64,000 nt of DNA from Vibrio fluvialis (GTDB lineage Bacteria > Pseudomonadota > Gammaproteobacteria > Enterobacterales > Vibrionaceae), in NCBI RefSeq assembly GCF_900460245.1, contig NZ_UHIP01000001.1, positions 2,728,001-2,792,000 on the forward strand, in the 5' to 3' direction. Within the stretch, counting starts at the first letter, position 1. Each line of letters starts with the position of its first letter. The notes below the pieces were generated by a model that ran no database searches, was not told where the DNA came from, and saw nothing but the letters and a program-made list of their open reading frames with translations. The position numbers were made by a program, and so were the translations under genes. This document shows positions 19,499-31,663 of this stretch, piece after piece.

Positions 19499-20134
19499 TT
19501 AGGCATGCATCGCTCGCACGCCATCTTCCAGCAATTGTAACTGCTCCAGCCCTTGCTCGGTCGCATTCGGCTTCATCACCGAGATGATTTGCAGCATCCC
19601 CTGATGAATCACCTGCTCGGTGATCTTAGTTTTTGGTGACATCGCTGACTGATAAGCCAGCCAGCTGCAGGCGATCAGATGCAAAGTGGTGACCAGCTTT
19701 TTCATCTCATCTTCATTGAGCGCCAGCAACTGCATCTCGACAAAAGCACGCATAATGTTGACTAAGTTGGTTTGCAGTTTTTCCTGCACGCGAATGTAAT
19801 CGTCGTGCAACTCTTCATCCCGCTGCAGAATTTCGGGCAAATTGGCGTAGAAAAAACGGTATTTCCACATCAGGGTGAAGATAGAGTCGAGGTAGTGTTT
19901 GAGCAGAGTCAGGCTTTCATACTGACCTTGCAGCGGCGTAAAGCGCTCAATCAGTTCTGCTGAGTAGAGTGCAAATATCTCACGCACAATCTCCTGCTTA
20001 TTGCGGAAATGATAATAGAGATTACCGGGGCTGATCTCTATGTGCGCAGCAATATGGTTGGTGGTCATCGGGCGTTCACCATGCTCGTTAAACAGCTCTA
20101 ACGCCGCATGGACAATTCTGTCTCTTGTTTTCAT
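19499..20134 (-). CDS. TetR/AcrR-family transcriptional regulator
   Basis: This is a 211-residue one-component regulator. The N-terminal HTH (about 5-50) reads RDRIVHAALELFNEHGE, then MTTNHIAAHIEISPGNLYYH and FRNKQEIVREIF, typical of TetR helices 1-4. The helical C-terminal ligand/dimer domain spans about 60-200 and is unassigned. It resembles the TetR protein commonly found next to hemE in vibrios. Ligand and targets are unknown. The nearest downstream gene on the strand is the DHH protein; hemE upstream ends in its own terminator. Confidence 0.88.
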   Translation of the reverse strand: MKTRDRIVHAALELFNEHGERPMTTNHIAAHIEISPGNLYYHFRNKQEIVREIFALYSAELIERFTPLQGQYESLTLLKHYLDSIFTLMWKYRFFYANLPEILQRDEELHDDYIRVQEKLQTNLVNIMRAFVEMQLLALNEDEMKKLVTTLHLIACSWLAYQSAMSPKTKITEQVIHQGMLQIISVMKPNATEQGLEQLQLLEDGVRAMHA

Positions 20135-20191
20135 TAATGGTTCACATTCCTTCCTGATTACCTGCAGTATAAAACAGCTCCATTGAATGGT

Positions 20192-20217
20192 AAAAAAAGC
20201 GCCCGTTTCCGGACGCT
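20192..20217 (-). terminator. Rho-independent terminator of hemE
   Basis: On the minus strand the hairpin AGCGTCCG-GAAA-CGGGCGCT, with one G-U pair, is followed by seven Ts. It lies 13 nt past the hemE stop. Confidence 0.85.
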
Positions 20218-20229
20218 GATGTCATTGGT

Positions 20230-21297
20230 TTATTTATGATATGGCTTAGATAGCTCATGGACCGCGTTGACGAACACGCCCGCGTTTTCTGGCGGTACAT
20301 CCAGATGGATACCATGGCCAAGGTTGAAGACGTGACCAGTACCACCGTGACCAAAACCGTCCAGAATGGAAGCCACTTCTTCACGAATACGCTCGTGCGG
20401 GGCATACAGCATAGAAGGATCCATGTTGCCTTGCAGCGCCACTTTGTCACCCACGCGCGCTTTGGCATCGGCGATATTGATGGTCCAGTCCAGGCCTACT
20501 GCATCACACCCGGTTGCCGCAATCTGCTCCAGCCACATCCCGCCGTTTTTAGTAAACAGTGTCACTGGCACTCGGCGGCCTTCGTTTTCACGGATCAGAC
20601 CATCAACAATCTTGTGCATGTATTGCAGTGAGAACAGGTTGTAGTCACGCGGAGTCAGTACGCCGCCCCAGGTATCAAATACCATTACAGACTGCGCGCC
20701 AGCTTTGATTTGCGCGTTAAGGTATTCAATCACGCTGTCCGCCAGCTTATCCAAGAGCAGATGCAAAGTCGCAGGCTCAGCGTACATCATCTTTTTAATC
20801 TTGGTGAATGCCTTAGAGCTGCCACCTTCAACCATATAGGTTGCCAGTGTCCAAGGGCTGCCAGAGAAACCAATCAGCGGCACTTCGCCTTGCAGATCTT
20901 TGCGAATCTGACGCACAGCATTCATAACGTACTGCAGTTCACCTTCCGGATCCGGCAGGCCAATCTTGTCGACGTCCGCCTTGCACGTGATTGGGCGGTC
21001 AAACACCGGACCTTCACCAGCGGCAAAGCGCAGCCCGAGTCCCATCGCATCAGGAATAGTCAGGATGTCAGAGAACAGAATCGCGGCATCGAGTGGAAAA
21101 CGGCGCAGTGGCTGTAAAGTCACTTCAGAGGCCAACTCAGCGTTTTTACACAGAGACATAAAGTCGCCCGCCTGAGCGCGCGTGGCACGGTATTCTGGCA
21201 GATAACGTCCAGCCTGACGCATCATCCATACTGGCGTGCAATCAACAGGCTGCTTGAGCAGAGCGCGTAGATAGCGGTCGTTTTTTAATTCAGTCAT
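20230..21297 (-). CDS. hemE: Uroporphyrinogen decarboxylase
   Basis: HemE decarboxylates the four acetate side chains of uroporphyrinogen III to coproporphyrinogen III in haem synthesis. It is a cofactor-free cytosolic enzyme. Family motifs are present: [52 protein letters not shown] and NLGHGI near the C-terminus. I chose the ATG at 21297 ([14 protein letters not shown], 355 aa), matching homologues; a GTG at 21309 would add four residues. It ends in a strong terminator. nudC, which is adjacent in many gammaproteobacteria, lies upstream on the same strand, separated by a candidate sRNA. Confidence 0.97.
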   Translation of the reverse strand: MTELKNDRYLRALLKQPVDCTPVWMMRQAGRYLPEYRATRAQAGDFMSLCKNAELASEVTLQPLRRFPLDAAILFSDILTIPDAMGLGLRFAAGEGPVFDRPITCKADVDKIGLPDPEGELQYVMNAVRQIRKDLQGEVPLIGFSGSPWTLATYMVEGGSSKAFTKIKKMMYAEPATLHLLLDKLADSVIEYLNAQIKAGAQSVMVFDTWGGVLTPRDYNLFSLQYMHKIVDGLIRENEGRRVPVTLFTKNGGMWLEQIAATGCDAVGLDWTINIADAKARVGDKVALQGNMDPSMLYAPHERIREEVASILDGFGHGGTGHVFNLGHGIHLDVPPENAGVFVNAVHELSKPYHK

Positions 21298-21477
21298 TCC
21301 GTATTCCACTTCTTTTCTAGGCTTATTAGTTTGGGGCGTATTCTAGCACTGATTTGCCCTCAGGAGCGGAGAGCTTTGCAACCCAGATCAAGTTATTAAC
21401 TTTTAAATCAATGCTTAATTTGCGTACAATCTTTTTCGATGTTACAAATTTGTTCGCTAGCGAAAACTACAATTATA

Positions 21478-21550
21478 AACTGAGTATTCAGTACTCAGCA
21501 TCTCATAACGACATCTTACTTACCCCCTCCCTAATCGGAGGGTTTTTTTT
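21478..21550 (+). ncRNA. Candidate small RNA between hemE and nudC
   Basis: On the plus strand, between two minus-strand genes, there is a perfect 7-bp hairpin CTGAGTA-TTCAG-TACTCAG (21480-21498). An unstructured ~26-nt linker follows, then a strong terminator CCCTCC-CTAATC-GGAGGG with eight Ts (21525-21550). A possible promoter, TTGTTC-N18-TATAAA, lies at about 21450-21479. No plus-strand protein gene precedes the terminator, and an 8-T tail suits an Hfq-bound sRNA. The end overlaps the nudC stop codon. The transcript start is inferred. A longer form from an upstream TACAAT at 21425-21430 is possible. Confidence 0.5.
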
Positions 21551-22334
21551 ATCCCTTGGACGGCGTGAGACGAATATCTTCCAGAGTTCGTTCAATCAAT
21601 GCCCGGGCGATGGTGCCTTCTGGCGCAACAGGTGGCATGGTTTCGGGAGTAAACCACTGTGCATCGCTCAATTCAGAATAATCCGGTTTAATATCGCCAC
21701 CTGCGTAATCCGCCAAGAAGCCCATCATCATGCTCGATGGAAAAGCCCAGGGCTGGCTGCCGAAGTAACGAATGTTGGTCACATCAATGCCCGTTTCTTC
21801 TTTGATTTCGCGTGCTACGCATTGCTCGAGCGTTTCTCCGACTTCCAGAAAGCCTGCAATCACAGTATACATGCCACCACGATGGCGCGGATGCTGAGCC
21901 AGCAAAATCTCGTTGCCCTTACGCACCGCGACAATAATGCACGGGAAAATACGCGGATAATGCAAAGTACGACAGTCATGGCACTGCATCGCTAAATCGC
22001 GATGGTTGAGATAATTGCGTCCCCCACACTGTGGGCAAAAACGCAAGCTTTGGCTCATATGGCCATACTGAATAGCCTTGCTCGCCATCAAAAACAGGGG
22101 TTCCGGCAGATGCAGCAAATCACGCAGTGACGTCAGTTCAAGATCGCGATCCAGCTCCGAGGCATTGACCCAATACACTGGCGCGCCCTGATGATGATCG
22201 ATTTTGATCGCGGCATCTACGGGCAGATCCCACTGCTCACCCCGGCCAAAAGGGAGTGCTCCGTCAACGGTCCAGATCTCACTGCCTGAAACGACGCACC
22301 AATAAGCGGATTTTGTGTCACTGTTTTTTAACAT
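21549..22334 (-). CDS. nudC: NAD-capped RNA hydrolase / NADH pyrophosphatase NudC
   Basis: NudC removes NAD caps from RNA 5' ends and hydrolyses free NADH to NMNH and AMP. Over 261 residues, a zinc ribbon uses C100, C103, C118 and C121 (CPQCGG, CHDCRT). The Nudix box spans 161-183 ([20 protein letters not shown] continuing TGI). The NudC-specific SQPWAFPSS motif follows at about 193. All expected residues are present. The start codon is divergent from rsd with a 182-nt shared upstream region. Confidence 0.95.
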   Translation of the reverse strand: MLKNSDTKSAYWCVVSGSEIWTVDGALPFGRGEQWDLPVDAAIKIDHHQGAPVYWVNASELDRDLELTSLRDLLHLPEPLFLMASKAIQYGHMSQSLRFCPQCGGRNYLNHRDLAMQCHDCRTLHYPRIFPCIIVAVRKGNEILLAQHPRHRGGMYTVIAGFLEVGETLEQCVAREIKEETGIDVTNIRYFGSQPWAFPSSMMMGFLADYAGGDIKPDYSELSDAQWFTPETMPPVAPEGTIARALIERTLEDIRLTPSKG

Positions 22335-22516
22335 GCCAACTCCTGTTTGCTTGCAGTTCGTTCATTTTACTGGCAATCTAAATTCATACCAGAGTTTGTA
22401 CAGATTTGATTTTAAATCTATAAATTCTAGTAAGGACAATGAGTTGTGCTGTACCACTACAACAGACGTGCAAAGGAAAGATCATCGTTGAATGATCGGA
22501 TCATGAGGGCATGGTC

Positions 22517-23005
22517 ATGCTAAAAAAATTCAAAAGAACGCAAGAACAATGGGGTGGCTCGAGTGATGTTATTGATCATTGGCTGGATAAGCGCCAGCAT
22601 CTGATCGTTGAATACTGTAAACTCGCTGCGCTGCAACCCTGCGCAACCAAAGCCGCTGTCACCGAACTCCCTTCCCCGAAAGAGCTACAGTATTTCTGTC
22701 AGGAGCTCGTCGATTACATCTCTGAAGGTCATTTTAAAATCTATGACATGGTCATGAACAAATGGCATGCCACTGGCTTTCAGGCAACGGATGAAATTAA
22801 CCGGGCATACGCACAGATCATCGAAACGACCGATCCGCTACTGAACTTCACTGATCAGTATGCTGCGATTCACGAAGAGGATGATCTGGAGACACTGGAT
22901 GACGATTTGTCGCAAGTCGGCGAGCTGCTGGAGTCACGCTTTGAAACCGAAGATGGTCTGATTCAACTGATCGCAGACAGCCTCGCGATTCCGCCGGGCG
23001 CTTAA
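22517..23005 (+). CDS. rsd: Regulator of sigma D, Rsd
   Basis: Rsd binds sigma-70 region 4 and lowers the free sigma-70 pool in stationary phase. The protein is an all-helical Rsd/AlgQ-family bundle. Family sequence is clear in WGGSSDVIDHWL, ELVDYISEGHFKIYD and GELLESRFETEDGLI. I chose the ATG at 22517 (MLKKF, 162 aa), because GAGG lies 8 nt upstream; an ATG two codons earlier at 22511 is too close to that site. It converges on rpoC with a shared terminator, so an RNA polymerase regulator lies beside the polymerase genes. Confidence 0.93.
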   Translation: MLKKFKRTQEQWGGSSDVIDHWLDKRQHLIVEYCKLAALQPCATKAAVTELPSPKELQYFCQELVDYISEGHFKIYDMVMNKWHATGFQATDEINRAYAQIIETTDPLLNFTDQYAAIHEEDDLETLDDDLSQVGELLESRFETEDGLIQLIADSLAIPPGA

Positions 23006-23060
23006 CGTAGTAGACTGAGTCGCCGTCAACGAAAACCACCAGCGCAAATAGCAGGCAATA

Positions 23061-23086
23061 AAAAAGGCACCCTAAGGTGCCTTTTT
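23061..23086. terminator. Bidirectional terminator between rsd and rpoC
   Basis: The symmetrical hairpin AAAAAGGCACC-CTAA-GGTGCCTTTTT can end both rsd (plus) and the rpoBC operon (minus). Confidence 0.92.
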
Positions 23087-23099
23087 GCTATCAGAACGA

Positions 23100-26000
23100 T
23101 TACTCGTCAGCTGAGAAGCCTGCGTTTAGCAGAGCTGCCAGGTTGTCAGTAGCCTGTTCCGCAGAAGGACCATCTTTCTGAGCTTCACGCTTAGATTGAC
23201 GATCTTGGTGGTACGCAAAACCAGTACCAGCCGGGATCAGACGACCCACGATAACGTTCTCTTTCAGACCACGTAGGTCATCACGCTTACCAGAAACCGC
23301 TGCTTCAGTCAGTACGCGAGTCGTTTCTTGGAACGATGCGGCTGAGATGAACGATTCTGTTGCCAGAGACGCTTTCGTAATACCCAGTAGTTCACGCTCA
23401 AAACGTGCTGGTTCTTTACCTTCTGCTTCCAGATTACGGTTCGCAATCTTCACTTGTGAGTATTCTACTTGCTCACCTGGCAGGAACTCAGAGTCACCTG
23501 CATGAGTAATAGTACACTTACGTAGCATCTGACGAACGATAGTCTCAATGTGCTTATCGTTAATCTTAACGCCTTGCAGACGGTAAACTTCCTGAACTTC
23601 GTTCGCGATGTAAGTCGTTACAGCATGGATACCACGTAGGCGCAGAATGTCATGTGGAGATTCTGGACCATCTGCGATTACATCACCACGTTCGATGCGC
23701 TCACCTTCAAACACGTTCAGCTGACGGTGCTTAGGAATCATCTCTTCGTAAGTTTCACCGCTGTCGCGAGTGATGATCAGACGACGCTTACCTTTGGTCT
23801 CTTTACCGAAGCTTACAGTACCTGTGTACTCAGCAAGAATCGCAGGCTCTTTAGGCTTACGTGCTTCGAACAGGTCTGCTACGCGTGGTAGACCACCGGT
23901 GATGTCCTTGTTACCGCCAGATTTCTGAGGAATACGAGCCAGTGTGTCACCCACATTCACTTCAGCGCCATCGTCGATGTTCACGATCGCTTTACCAGGC
24001 AGGAAGTACTGTGCTGGCATATCAGTACCAGGGATCAGTACGTCATTACCTTTCTCATCCACAAGTTTGATAGCTGGACGCATATCTTTACCTGCTGCTG
24101 GACGAGCCGCTGCATCTGTTACTTCACTTGAAGACAGACCAGTCAGGTCATCAGTCTGGCGAGAAACGGTAACGCCATCGATCATGTCAACGAACTGGAT
24201 GCGACCTGCTACTTCAGTGATGATTGGCATGGTGTGCGCTTCCCAGTTAGCTACGGTTTCGCCCGCATCTACTGCATCGTTGTCTGCTTTGCTCAGCAAA
24301 GAGCCGTATGGCAGTTTGTGTTTCTCTTTGGTACGGCCAAATTCGTCAATGATGGTCAGTTCAGAAGCACGAGAAGTGATTACCAGTTTGCCATCTTTGT
24401 TGATTACGAATTTCGCGTTGTGCAGTTTAACAGAACCCTTGTTCTTCGCTTGGATGCTGTTTTCTGCTGCTGCTGTTGATGCCGCACCACCGATGTGGAA
24501 CGTACGCATCGTCAGCTGTGTACCAGGTTCACCGATTGACTGAGCCGCGATAACACCCACAGCTTCACCTTGGTTAACCAGATGACCACGAGCCAGGTCA
24601 CGACCGTAACACAGTGCACAACAACCGAAGTCTGCGTCACAGGTTACCACTGAACGTACTTTAATACGGTCAACAGAGTTGTCGTTTAGAATCTGACACC
24701 ATTTCTCATCCAGAAGCGTGTTACGAGGAACAAGCACTTCTTCTGTACCTGGTTTCAGAATGTCTTCAGCAACCACACGACCCAGAGCAAGCTCAGTCAG
24801 TGGAACTTTAACGTCACCACCCTCGATGTGAGGCATCATGTCTACACCCTCTTGGGTGCCACAGTCGTGCTCATAAACGACAACGTCTTGAGCAACGTCT
24901 ACTAGACGACGTGTTAGGTAACCTGAGTTCGCTGTCTTCAGTGCCGTATCCGCCAGACCCTTACGAGCACCGTGCGTTGAGATAAAGTACTGTAGTACGT
25001 TCAGACCTTCTTTAAAGTTCGCAGTGATTGGCGTCTCGATGATCGAACCATCTGGACGAGCCATCAGACCACGCATACCAGCAAGCTGACGAATCTGAGC
25101 TGCGGAACCACGAGCACCTGAGTCAGCCATCATGTAGATGCTGTTGAACGACTCTTGTTTCTCTTCTTCGCCGTCACGGTTAATCACCATTTCAGACGAC
25201 AGGTTCTCCATCATCGCTTTCGCTACGCGATCGTTGGTTGATGCCCAAATATCGATCACTTTGTTATAGCGTTCACCGGCAGTTACCAGACCAGACTGGA
25301 ACTGTTCCTGGATTTCACGTACTTCTTCTTCCGCTTCGGAGATTTCAGTGTATTTCGCAGGTGGTACAACCATATCGTCGATACCAACAGAAACACCTGA
25401 CAGTGCCGCGTAAGCGAAACCGGTGTACATGATTTGGTCAGCGAAGATAACGGTGTCTTTCAGACCCAGTTTGCGGTACGCCTCGTTCAGCAGGTTAGAA
25501 ATTTGTTTCTTACCTAGCTTCTGGTTCACGATGCTGAATGGCAGACCTTTCGGTACGATTTGCCACAGCATTGCACGACCAACAGTGGTATCCACCATCT
25601 TGGTCTCAGTTGTGCGATTACCGTCTTCATCAACCACTGTTTCAGTGATACGAACTTTAACGCGTGCGTGCAGTGCCGCAGTCTTAGTGCGGTAAGCCTT
25701 CTCAGCCTCAGCTGGGCCGGCCAGGTACATACCTTCACCTTTCGCGTTGATCTTCTCACGAGTCATGTAGTACAGACCCAATACAACGTCCTGAGAAGGT
25801 ACGATGATCGGATCACCTGACGCTGGCGACAGAATGTTGTTTGTCGACATCATCAGAGTACGAGCTTCTAGCTGTGCTTCCAGAGTCAGAGGCACGTGTA
25901 CCGCCATTTGGTCACCATCGAAGTCCGCGTTGTACGCCGCACACACAAGTGGGTGTAGCTGAATCGCTTTACCTTCGATCAGTACAGGTTCAAACGCCTG

Positions 26001-27302
26001 AATACCTAGACGGTGAAGAGTTGGTGCACGGTTAAGTAGCACTGGGTGTTCACGGATAACTTCATCCAAGATATCCCATACAACTGCTTCTTCACGCTCT
26101 ACCATTTTCTTCGCAGCTTTGATCGTCGTCGCCAGGCCACGAGTTTCCAGCTTGCTGTAGATGAATGGTTTGAACAGCTCAAGTGCCATCTTCTTAGGAA
26201 GACCACACTGGTGCAGACGCAGGTAAGGACCAACTGTGATTACAGAACGGCCTGAGTAGTCTACACGTTTACCTAGCAGGTTCTGACGGAAACGACCTTG
26301 TTTACCCTTGATCATATCAGCAAGAGATTTCAGAGGACGCTTGTTCGAACCTGTGATCGCGCGACCGCGACGACCGTTATCCAGAAGCGCATCAACAGAC
26401 TCTTGTAGCATACGTTTTTCGTTGCGTACGATGATGTCCGGAGCAGCAAGCTCTAGAAGGCGTTTCAGACGGTTGTTACGGTTAATCACACGACGGTATA
26501 GATCGTTCAGATCTGAAGTCGCAAAGCGACCGCCATCTAGTGGTACCAGAGGACGTAGATCTGGCGGAAGTACCGGAAGTACAGTCAGAATCATCCACTC
26601 AGGTTTGTTACCTGATGCAACGAATGCTTCAACCAGTTTCAGGCGCTTCGTAACTTTCTTACGCTTAGTTTCTGAGTTAGTCGTATCCAGCTCTTCGCGC
26701 ATCTGCTCAGCTTCAGCCAGCAGATCCATAGATGACAGCAGATCTTTGATCGCTTCTGCACCCATTTTCGCAGTGAACTCGTCGCCCCACTCTTCCAGGC
26801 GATCCAGATACTCTTCTTCAGTCAGCATCTGACCACGTTCCAGGTCAGTCATGCCTGGTTCAGTCACCACGTACATTTCGAAGTAAAGAACACGTTCGAT
26901 GTCGCGCAGTGGCATATCCATCAACAGACCGATACGAGACGGCAGTGATTTTAGGAACCAGATGTGAGCAACTGGAGAAGCCAGCTCGATGTGGCCCATA
27001 CGGTCACGACGAACTTTAGTTTGCGTTACTTCAACGCCACACTTCTCACAGATAACACCACGGTGTTTCAGACGCTTATATTTGCCACAAAGACATTCGT
27101 AGTCTTTTACCGGGCCAAAAATACGCGCACAGAAAAGACCATCGCGTTCAGGTTTGAACGTACGATAGTTGATGGTCTCAGGTTTTTTCACTTCACCAAA
27201 TGACCATGAACGAATCATGTCAGGTGAAGACAGACCGATTTTGATTGCATCAAATTCTTCGGTCTTATGCTGTGCTTTTAGAAAGTTTAATAAGTCTTTC
27301 AC
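23100..27302 (-). CDS. rpoC: DNA-directed RNA polymerase subunit beta'
   Basis: This is the catalytic beta' subunit, 1400 residues. An N-terminal zinc ribbon is visible ([20 protein letters not shown]). The Mg-chelating catalytic loop is [12 protein letters not shown]. The bridge-helix region and a second zinc site ([19 protein letters not shown]) follow, and the C-terminus ends [10 protein letters not shown]. The start is GTG at 27302, preceded by AGGAG at good spacing. It lies 102 nt after rpoB in the same transcript. No insertion or disruption is seen. Confidence 0.99.
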   Translation of the reverse strand: MKDLLNFLKAQHKTEEFDAIKIGLSSPDMIRSWSFGEVKKPETINYRTFKPERDGLFCARIFGPVKDYECLCGKYKRLKHRGVICEKCGVEVTQTKVRRDRMGHIELASPVAHIWFLKSLPSRIGLLMDMPLRDIERVLYFEMYVVTEPGMTDLERGQMLTEEEYLDRLEEWGDEFTAKMGAEAIKDLLSSMDLLAEAEQMREELDTTNSETKRKKVTKRLKLVEAFVASGNKPEWMILTVLPVLPPDLRPLVPLDGGRFATSDLNDLYRRVINRNNRLKRLLELAAPDIIVRNEKRMLQESVDALLDNGRRGRAITGSNKRPLKSLADMIKGKQGRFRQNLLGKRVDYSGRSVITVGPYLRLHQCGLPKKMALELFKPFIYSKLETRGLATTIKAAKKMVEREEAVVWDILDEVIREHPVLLNRAPTLHRLGIQAFEPVLIEGKAIQLHPLVCAAYNADFDGDQMAVHVPLTLEAQLEARTLMMSTNNILSPASGDPIIVPSQDVVLGLYYMTREKINAKGEGMYLAGPAEAEKAYRTKTAALHARVKVRITETVVDEDGNRTTETKMVDTTVGRAMLWQIVPKGLPFSIVNQKLGKKQISNLLNEAYRKLGLKDTVIFADQIMYTGFAYAALSGVSVGIDDMVVPPAKYTEISEAEEEVREIQEQFQSGLVTAGERYNKVIDIWASTNDRVAKAMMENLSSEMVINRDGEEEKQESFNSIYMMADSGARGSAAQIRQLAGMRGLMARPDGSIIETPITANFKEGLNVLQYFISTHGARKGLADTALKTANSGYLTRRLVDVAQDVVVYEHDCGTQEGVDMMPHIEGGDVKVPLTELALGRVVAEDILKPGTEEVLVPRNTLLDEKWCQILNDNSVDRIKVRSVVTCDADFGCCALCYGRDLARGHLVNQGEAVGVIAAQSIGEPGTQLTMRTFHIGGAASTAAAENSIQAKNKGSVKLHNAKFVINKDGKLVITSRASELTIIDEFGRTKEKHKLPYGSLLSKADNDAVDAGETVANWEAHTMPIITEVAGRIQFVDMIDGVTVSRQTDDLTGLSSSEVTDAAARPAAGKDMRPAIKLVDEKGNDVLIPGTDMPAQYFLPGKAIVNIDDGAEVNVGDTLARIPQKSGGNKDITGGLPRVADLFEARKPKEPAILAEYTGTVSFGKETKGKRRLIITRDSGETYEEMIPKHRQLNVFEGERIERGDVIADGPESPHDILRLRGIHAVTTYIANEVQEVYRLQGVKINDKHIETIVRQMLRKCTITHAGDSEFLPGEQVEYSQVKIANRNLEAEGKEPARFERELLGITKASLATESFISAASFQETTRVLTEAAVSGKRDDLRGLKENVIVGRLIPAGTGFAYHQDRQSKREAQKDGPSAEQATDNLAALLNAGFSADE

Positions 27303-27404
27303 AATCAGCTCCTGTAAGGAGTTAAAAGGAACTCGCCGCGTGAACTAGCGAGCTCCTTCCTACCAGAAAACCGGTTAGGCTCCCCGAATGGGGAACCTTA
27401 AGGT

Positions 27405-30400
27405 TTACTCTTCGTCTTCTAGCTCGATGTTGATACCCAGCGAGCGAATCTCTTTCAACAGTACGTTGAACGATTCTGGCATACCAGGTTCCATCGCGTG
27501 GTTTCCGTCAACGATGTTCTTATACATCTTCGTACGGCCGTTAACGTCATCCGACTTAACGGTTAGCATTTCTTGTAGGGTGTAAGCAGCACCGTATGCT
27601 TCCAGTGCCCATACTTCCATCTCACCGAAACGCTGACCACCGAACTGAGCTTTACCACCAAGTGGTTGCTGAGTTACTAGGCTGTAAGAACCTGTTGAAC
27701 GAGCGTGCATCTTGTCATCAACCAAGTGGTTCAGTTTCAGCATGTACATGTAACCTACAGTTACCGGACGCTCAAACGCATCACCAGTACGGCCATCAAA
27801 CAGAGTCAGCTGGCCAGATTCTGGCAGATCACCCAGTTTCAGTAGCTCTTTGATTGACGCTTCGTTCGCACCATCAAAGACTGGAGTCGCGATTGGCAGA
27901 CCTGCGCGCAGGTTATTTGCCAGTGTACGTACTTCCTCATCAGACAGAGCCGCAATGTCGACTTGTTGACGAGTTTCGCCCAGATCGTAAACCTTCTGCA
28001 GGAACTCACGCAGCTTAGCCAGCTCTTGTTGTTCCTTGATCATCTGGTTGATCTTGTCGCCGATACCTTTCGCAGCCAGACCTAAGTGAACTTCTAGGAT
28101 CTGACCGATGTTCATACGTGAAGGTACACCCAGTGGGTTCAGTACGATGTCGACCGGTTGGCCTTTCTCATCGTATGGCATGTCTTCAACAGGGTTGATC
28201 TTAGAGATTACACCCTTGTTACCATGACGACCCGCCATCTTATCACCCGGTTGGATGCGACGTTTCACTGCCAGGTACACTTTAACGATCTTCAGAACGC
28301 CAGGTGCAAGGTCATCACCTTGGGTGATCTTGCGACGCTTGGTTTCGAATTTCTTATCGAATTCCGCTTTCAGCTCGTCGTACTGCTCAGCCATTTGCTC
28401 TAGCTGAGTTTGCAGTTCGTCGTTTTCTAGCGTCTGTTCTAGCCATTTCTTACGATCGATAGAGTCCAGCTTCGCTTCGCTATAACCGCCAGTGATCAGC
28501 AGAGAACGAACACGAGCAAGCAGACCGCCTTCCAGAATCTGGAACTCTTCAGTCAGGTCTTTCTTCGCTTCTTTCAGCTGCATCTGTTCGATTTCAAGCG
28601 CACGTTTGTCTTTCTCTACGCCATCGCGAGTGAAGACTTGAACGTCGATAACCGTACCCGCAACAGAGTTAGGTACACGCAGAGAAGTATCTTTAACGTC
28701 CGATGCTTTCTCACCGAAGATAGCGCGTAGCAGCTTCTCTTCAGGTGTCAGTTGGGTTTCGCCTTTCGGCGTTACTTTACCAACCAGGATGTCGCCACCC
28801 TTCACTTCAGCACCGATGTAAACGATACCTGACTCATCCAGCTTAGACAGCGCAGCTTCACCTACGTTTGGAATATCCGCAGTGATCTCTTCTGCACCCA
28901 GCTTAGTATCACGAGCCACACAAGACAGTTCTTGAATGTGGATAGTTGTGAAACGGTCATCTTGAACAACACGTTCAGAAACCAGGATCGAGTCTTCGAA
29001 GTTGTAACCGTTCCAAGGCATGAACGCGATACGCATGTTTTGACCAAGCGCCAGTTCACCAAGGTCAGTTGATGGACCGTCAGCCAGTACGTCACCGCGA
29101 GCCACAGGTTCACCCGGCATCACACATGGACGCTGGTTGATACAAGTGTTCTGGTTAGAACGGGTGTATTTAGTCAGGTTGTAGATATCGATACCCGCTT
29201 CGCCAGGAATCAACTCTTCTTCATTAACCTTAACTACGATACGTGATGCGTCTACAGACTGAATCATACCGCCGCGTTTCGCGACTGCAGTTACGCCTGA
29301 GTCTACCGCTACGTTACGTTCAATACCGGTACCAACGAAAGGCTTCTCAGCTTTCAGCGTTGGTACTGCTTGACGTTGCATGTTCGCACCCATCAATGCA
29401 CGGTTCGCGTCATCGTGTTCCAGGAATGGAATCAGCGATGCTGCGATCGATACAACCTGGTTCGTTGCAACGTCCATGTAGTTAACGTGTTCACGTGGGT
29501 GAAGACCAGATTCACCTTTTTGACGTGCTGTAACCAGCTCATCAGCAAAGCCACCTTCTTCAGTCAGTTTCGCGTTCGCCTGTGCGATAACGAATTGACC
29601 TTCTTCGATAGCTGACAGGTAATCCACTTCATCCGTAACAACGCCATCTACAACGCGACGGTATGGGGTTTCTAGGAAACCGTACTCGTTGCAGCGTGCA
29701 AACGCAGACAGCGAGTTGATCAGACCGATGTTCGGACCTTCAGGCGTTTCGATAGGACATAGACGACCGTAGTGAGTTACGTGTACGTCACGTACTTCGA
29801 AGCCAGCACGCTCACGAGTCAGACCGCCAGGACCTAATGCAGAGATACGACGTTTGTGCGTAACTTCTGACAACGGGTTGTTCTGGTCCATAAACTGAGA
29901 CAGCTGTGAAGAACCGAAGAATTCTTTAACAGCAGCAGAAATTGGTTTCGCGTTGATCAGATCTTGTGGCATCACGTTGTCCAGATCGCCAAGGCTTAGG
30001 CGTTCCTTCACTGCGCGTTCAACACGTACAAGACCAACACGGAATTGGTTCTCTGCCATTTCGCCAACAGAACGGATACGACGGTTGCCAAGGTGGTCGA
30101 TATCGTCCACTTCGCCTTTACCGTTACGGATCGCGATCAGCTTCTTCATCACTTCGACGATGTCTGTTTCGTCAAGAGTGCCTTGCTCTTCCGCGTCTGC
30201 ACGCTCGATAGAGCTGTTGAACTTCATACGGCCTACCGTAGACAGGTCGTAGCGTTCTTCAGAGAAGAATAGGCTTTCAAATAGGGCTTCAGCCGCTTCT
30301 TTTGTTGGCGGCTCGCCAGGGCGCATCATACGGTAGATTTCTACCAGCGCTGAAATACGGTCATTCGAACTGTCGATACGCAGGGTTTCAGACATGAACG

Positions 30401-31433
30401 GACCGTGGTCTAGATCGTTCGTAAACAGAACTTCTAGTTTTTTGTAACCTGCTTGTGACAGGTTCGCCAGCGATTCAAGGCTAATTTCCTGGTTCGCTGC
30501 AACGATGATCTCGCCAGTTGCTTCGTTGATGTAATCTTTAGAAGAAACTTTGCCTACGATGTACTCAACTGGTACTTCGATAAAGCTCACGTCATCTTTT
30601 TCAAGTTGACGGATATGACGAGCCGTTACGCGACGACCTTTCTCAACATAAACCTTACCGTCTGCTTCGATATCGAAAGACGCAGTTTCACCGCGTAGAC
30701 GCTCAGGGACCAACTCCATCATCAGAGTCTGGTCTTTGACTTCGAAATTAATTTTCTCGAAGAAGATGTCGAGGATTTCTTCAGTCGTCTTACCCAGCGC
30801 ACGCAGGATAATAGATGCAGGTAGCTTACGACGACGGTCAATACGTACGTACAGGTTATCTTTAGGGTCGAATTCGAAATCCAACCAAGAGCCGCGGTAC
30901 GGGATGATACGTGCGTTGTAAAGCACTTTACCTGAAGAATGGGTCTTACCCTTATCGCTGTCGAAGAACACGCCTGGGCTTCGGTGCAGCTGGGATACGA
31001 TAACCCTCTCGGTACCATTGATTACAAAGGTACCATTATCTGTCATGAGTGGAATTTCACCCATGTAGACTTCTTGTTCTTTAATATCTTTGACAGTACC
31101 TGCTGGCGCGTCTTTATCAAAGATCACTAGGCGCAGTTTCACGCGTAGCGGTTTTGAATAAGTTACACCACGGATTTGACATTCTTTAACGTCAAAAACT
31201 GGCTCACCAAGACGGTAGCTAACGTATTGCAGCTCTGAATTGCCGTTGTAGCTCTGGATTGGAAACACAGAACGAAAAGCGGCTTCAAGACCGTATTGTC
31301 CTTCAGGATCCTGTTCGATGAATTTTTCGAACGAATCGAGCTGGATCGATAGCAGGTATGGAATGTCCAACACTTGTGGACGAGTACCAAAGTCCTTACG
31401 GATGCGCTTTTTCTCGGTATAAGAGTAAACCAT
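27405..31433 (-). CDS. rpoB: DNA-directed RNA polymerase subunit beta
   Basis: This is the beta subunit, 1342 residues, starting [16 protein letters not shown] at the ATG at 31433 with GAGGAA upstream. A 39-residue open extension further upstream overlaps the leader hairpin and is not coding. The rifampicin-binding cluster reads [20 protein letters not shown] with [14 protein letters not shown], a wild-type, rifampicin-sensitive sequence at the classical positions. The C-terminus, [18 protein letters not shown], is canonical. It is co-transcribed with rplJL through an attenuator at 31601-31631. Confidence 0.99.
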   Translation of the reverse strand: MVYSYTEKKRIRKDFGTRPQVLDIPYLLSIQLDSFEKFIEQDPEGQYGLEAAFRSVFPIQSYNGNSELQYVSYRLGEPVFDVKECQIRGVTYSKPLRVKLRLVIFDKDAPAGTVKDIKEQEVYMGEIPLMTDNGTFVINGTERVIVSQLHRSPGVFFDSDKGKTHSSGKVLYNARIIPYRGSWLDFEFDPKDNLYVRIDRRRKLPASIILRALGKTTEEILDIFFEKINFEVKDQTLMMELVPERLRGETASFDIEADGKVYVEKGRRVTARHIRQLEKDDVSFIEVPVEYIVGKVSSKDYINEATGEIIVAANQEISLESLANLSQAGYKKLEVLFTNDLDHGPFMSETLRIDSSNDRISALVEIYRMMRPGEPPTKEAAEALFESLFFSEERYDLSTVGRMKFNSSIERADAEEQGTLDETDIVEVMKKLIAIRNGKGEVDDIDHLGNRRIRSVGEMAENQFRVGLVRVERAVKERLSLGDLDNVMPQDLINAKPISAAVKEFFGSSQLSQFMDQNNPLSEVTHKRRISALGPGGLTRERAGFEVRDVHVTHYGRLCPIETPEGPNIGLINSLSAFARCNEYGFLETPYRRVVDGVVTDEVDYLSAIEEGQFVIAQANAKLTEEGGFADELVTARQKGESGLHPREHVNYMDVATNQVVSIAASLIPFLEHDDANRALMGANMQRQAVPTLKAEKPFVGTGIERNVAVDSGVTAVAKRGGMIQSVDASRIVVKVNEEELIPGEAGIDIYNLTKYTRSNQNTCINQRPCVMPGEPVARGDVLADGPSTDLGELALGQNMRIAFMPWNGYNFEDSILVSERVVQDDRFTTIHIQELSCVARDTKLGAEEITADIPNVGEAALSKLDESGIVYIGAEVKGGDILVGKVTPKGETQLTPEEKLLRAIFGEKASDVKDTSLRVPNSVAGTVIDVQVFTRDGVEKDKRALEIEQMQLKEAKKDLTEEFQILEGGLLARVRSLLITGGYSEAKLDSIDRKKWLEQTLENDELQTQLEQMAEQYDELKAEFDKKFETKRRKITQGDDLAPGVLKIVKVYLAVKRRIQPGDKMAGRHGNKGVISKINPVEDMPYDEKGQPVDIVLNPLGVPSRMNIGQILEVHLGLAAKGIGDKINQMIKEQQELAKLREFLQKVYDLGETRQQVDIAALSDEEVRTLANNLRAGLPIATPVFDGANEASIKELLKLGDLPESGQLTLFDGRTGDAFERPVTVGYMYMLKLNHLVDDKMHARSTGSYSLVTQQPLGGKAQFGGQRFGEMEVWALEAYGAAYTLQEMLTVKSDDVNGRTKMYKNIVDGNHAMEPGMPESFNVLLKEIRSLGINIELEDEE

Positions 31434-31465
31434 GGGGTTCCTCAGCTCGCTGATAAGTGACCCAA

Positions 31466-31489
31466 ACTGTCCGCTGAAAAGGGGACAGT
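31466..31489 (-). other. Hairpin in the rplL-rpoB spacer, possible RNase III site
   Basis: A perfect 7-bp stem ACTGTCC / GGACAGT (31466-31472 with 31483-31489) lies between the attenuator and rpoB. In E. coli this spacer holds an RNase III cleavage stem that separates rplJL from rpoBC mRNA. The equivalence is inferred from position. Confidence 0.45.
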
Positions 31490-31600
31490 GACTAAATCGC
31501 TGTTTACTGTAGTGACGGCTCATTACGTTAGAATGAGACGTTTTTTGCAAGGATATGAGACGCTTAAACAGCGGGAAAATTCGCTCATACCCTACAGCGC

Positions 31601-31631
31601 AAAAAGGCCGGTGGTCAATAAACCACCAGCC
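31601..31631 (-). terminator. rplL-rpoB attenuator
   Basis: On the minus strand the stem GGCTGGTGGT / ACCACCGGCC is followed by TTTTTG. It sits just after rplL and is nearly identical in form to the E. coli attenuator that passes only part of transcription into rpoBC. Confidence 0.9.
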
Positions 31632-31663
31632 ATTAGCCTTACGGCTAAGAAATTAAGTAATTA

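Noticed and set aside
31434..31550. A 39-codon N-terminal extension of rpoB
   Set aside because: RpoB starts MVYSYTEKK across gammaproteobacteria, and the extension would read through a leader hairpin.
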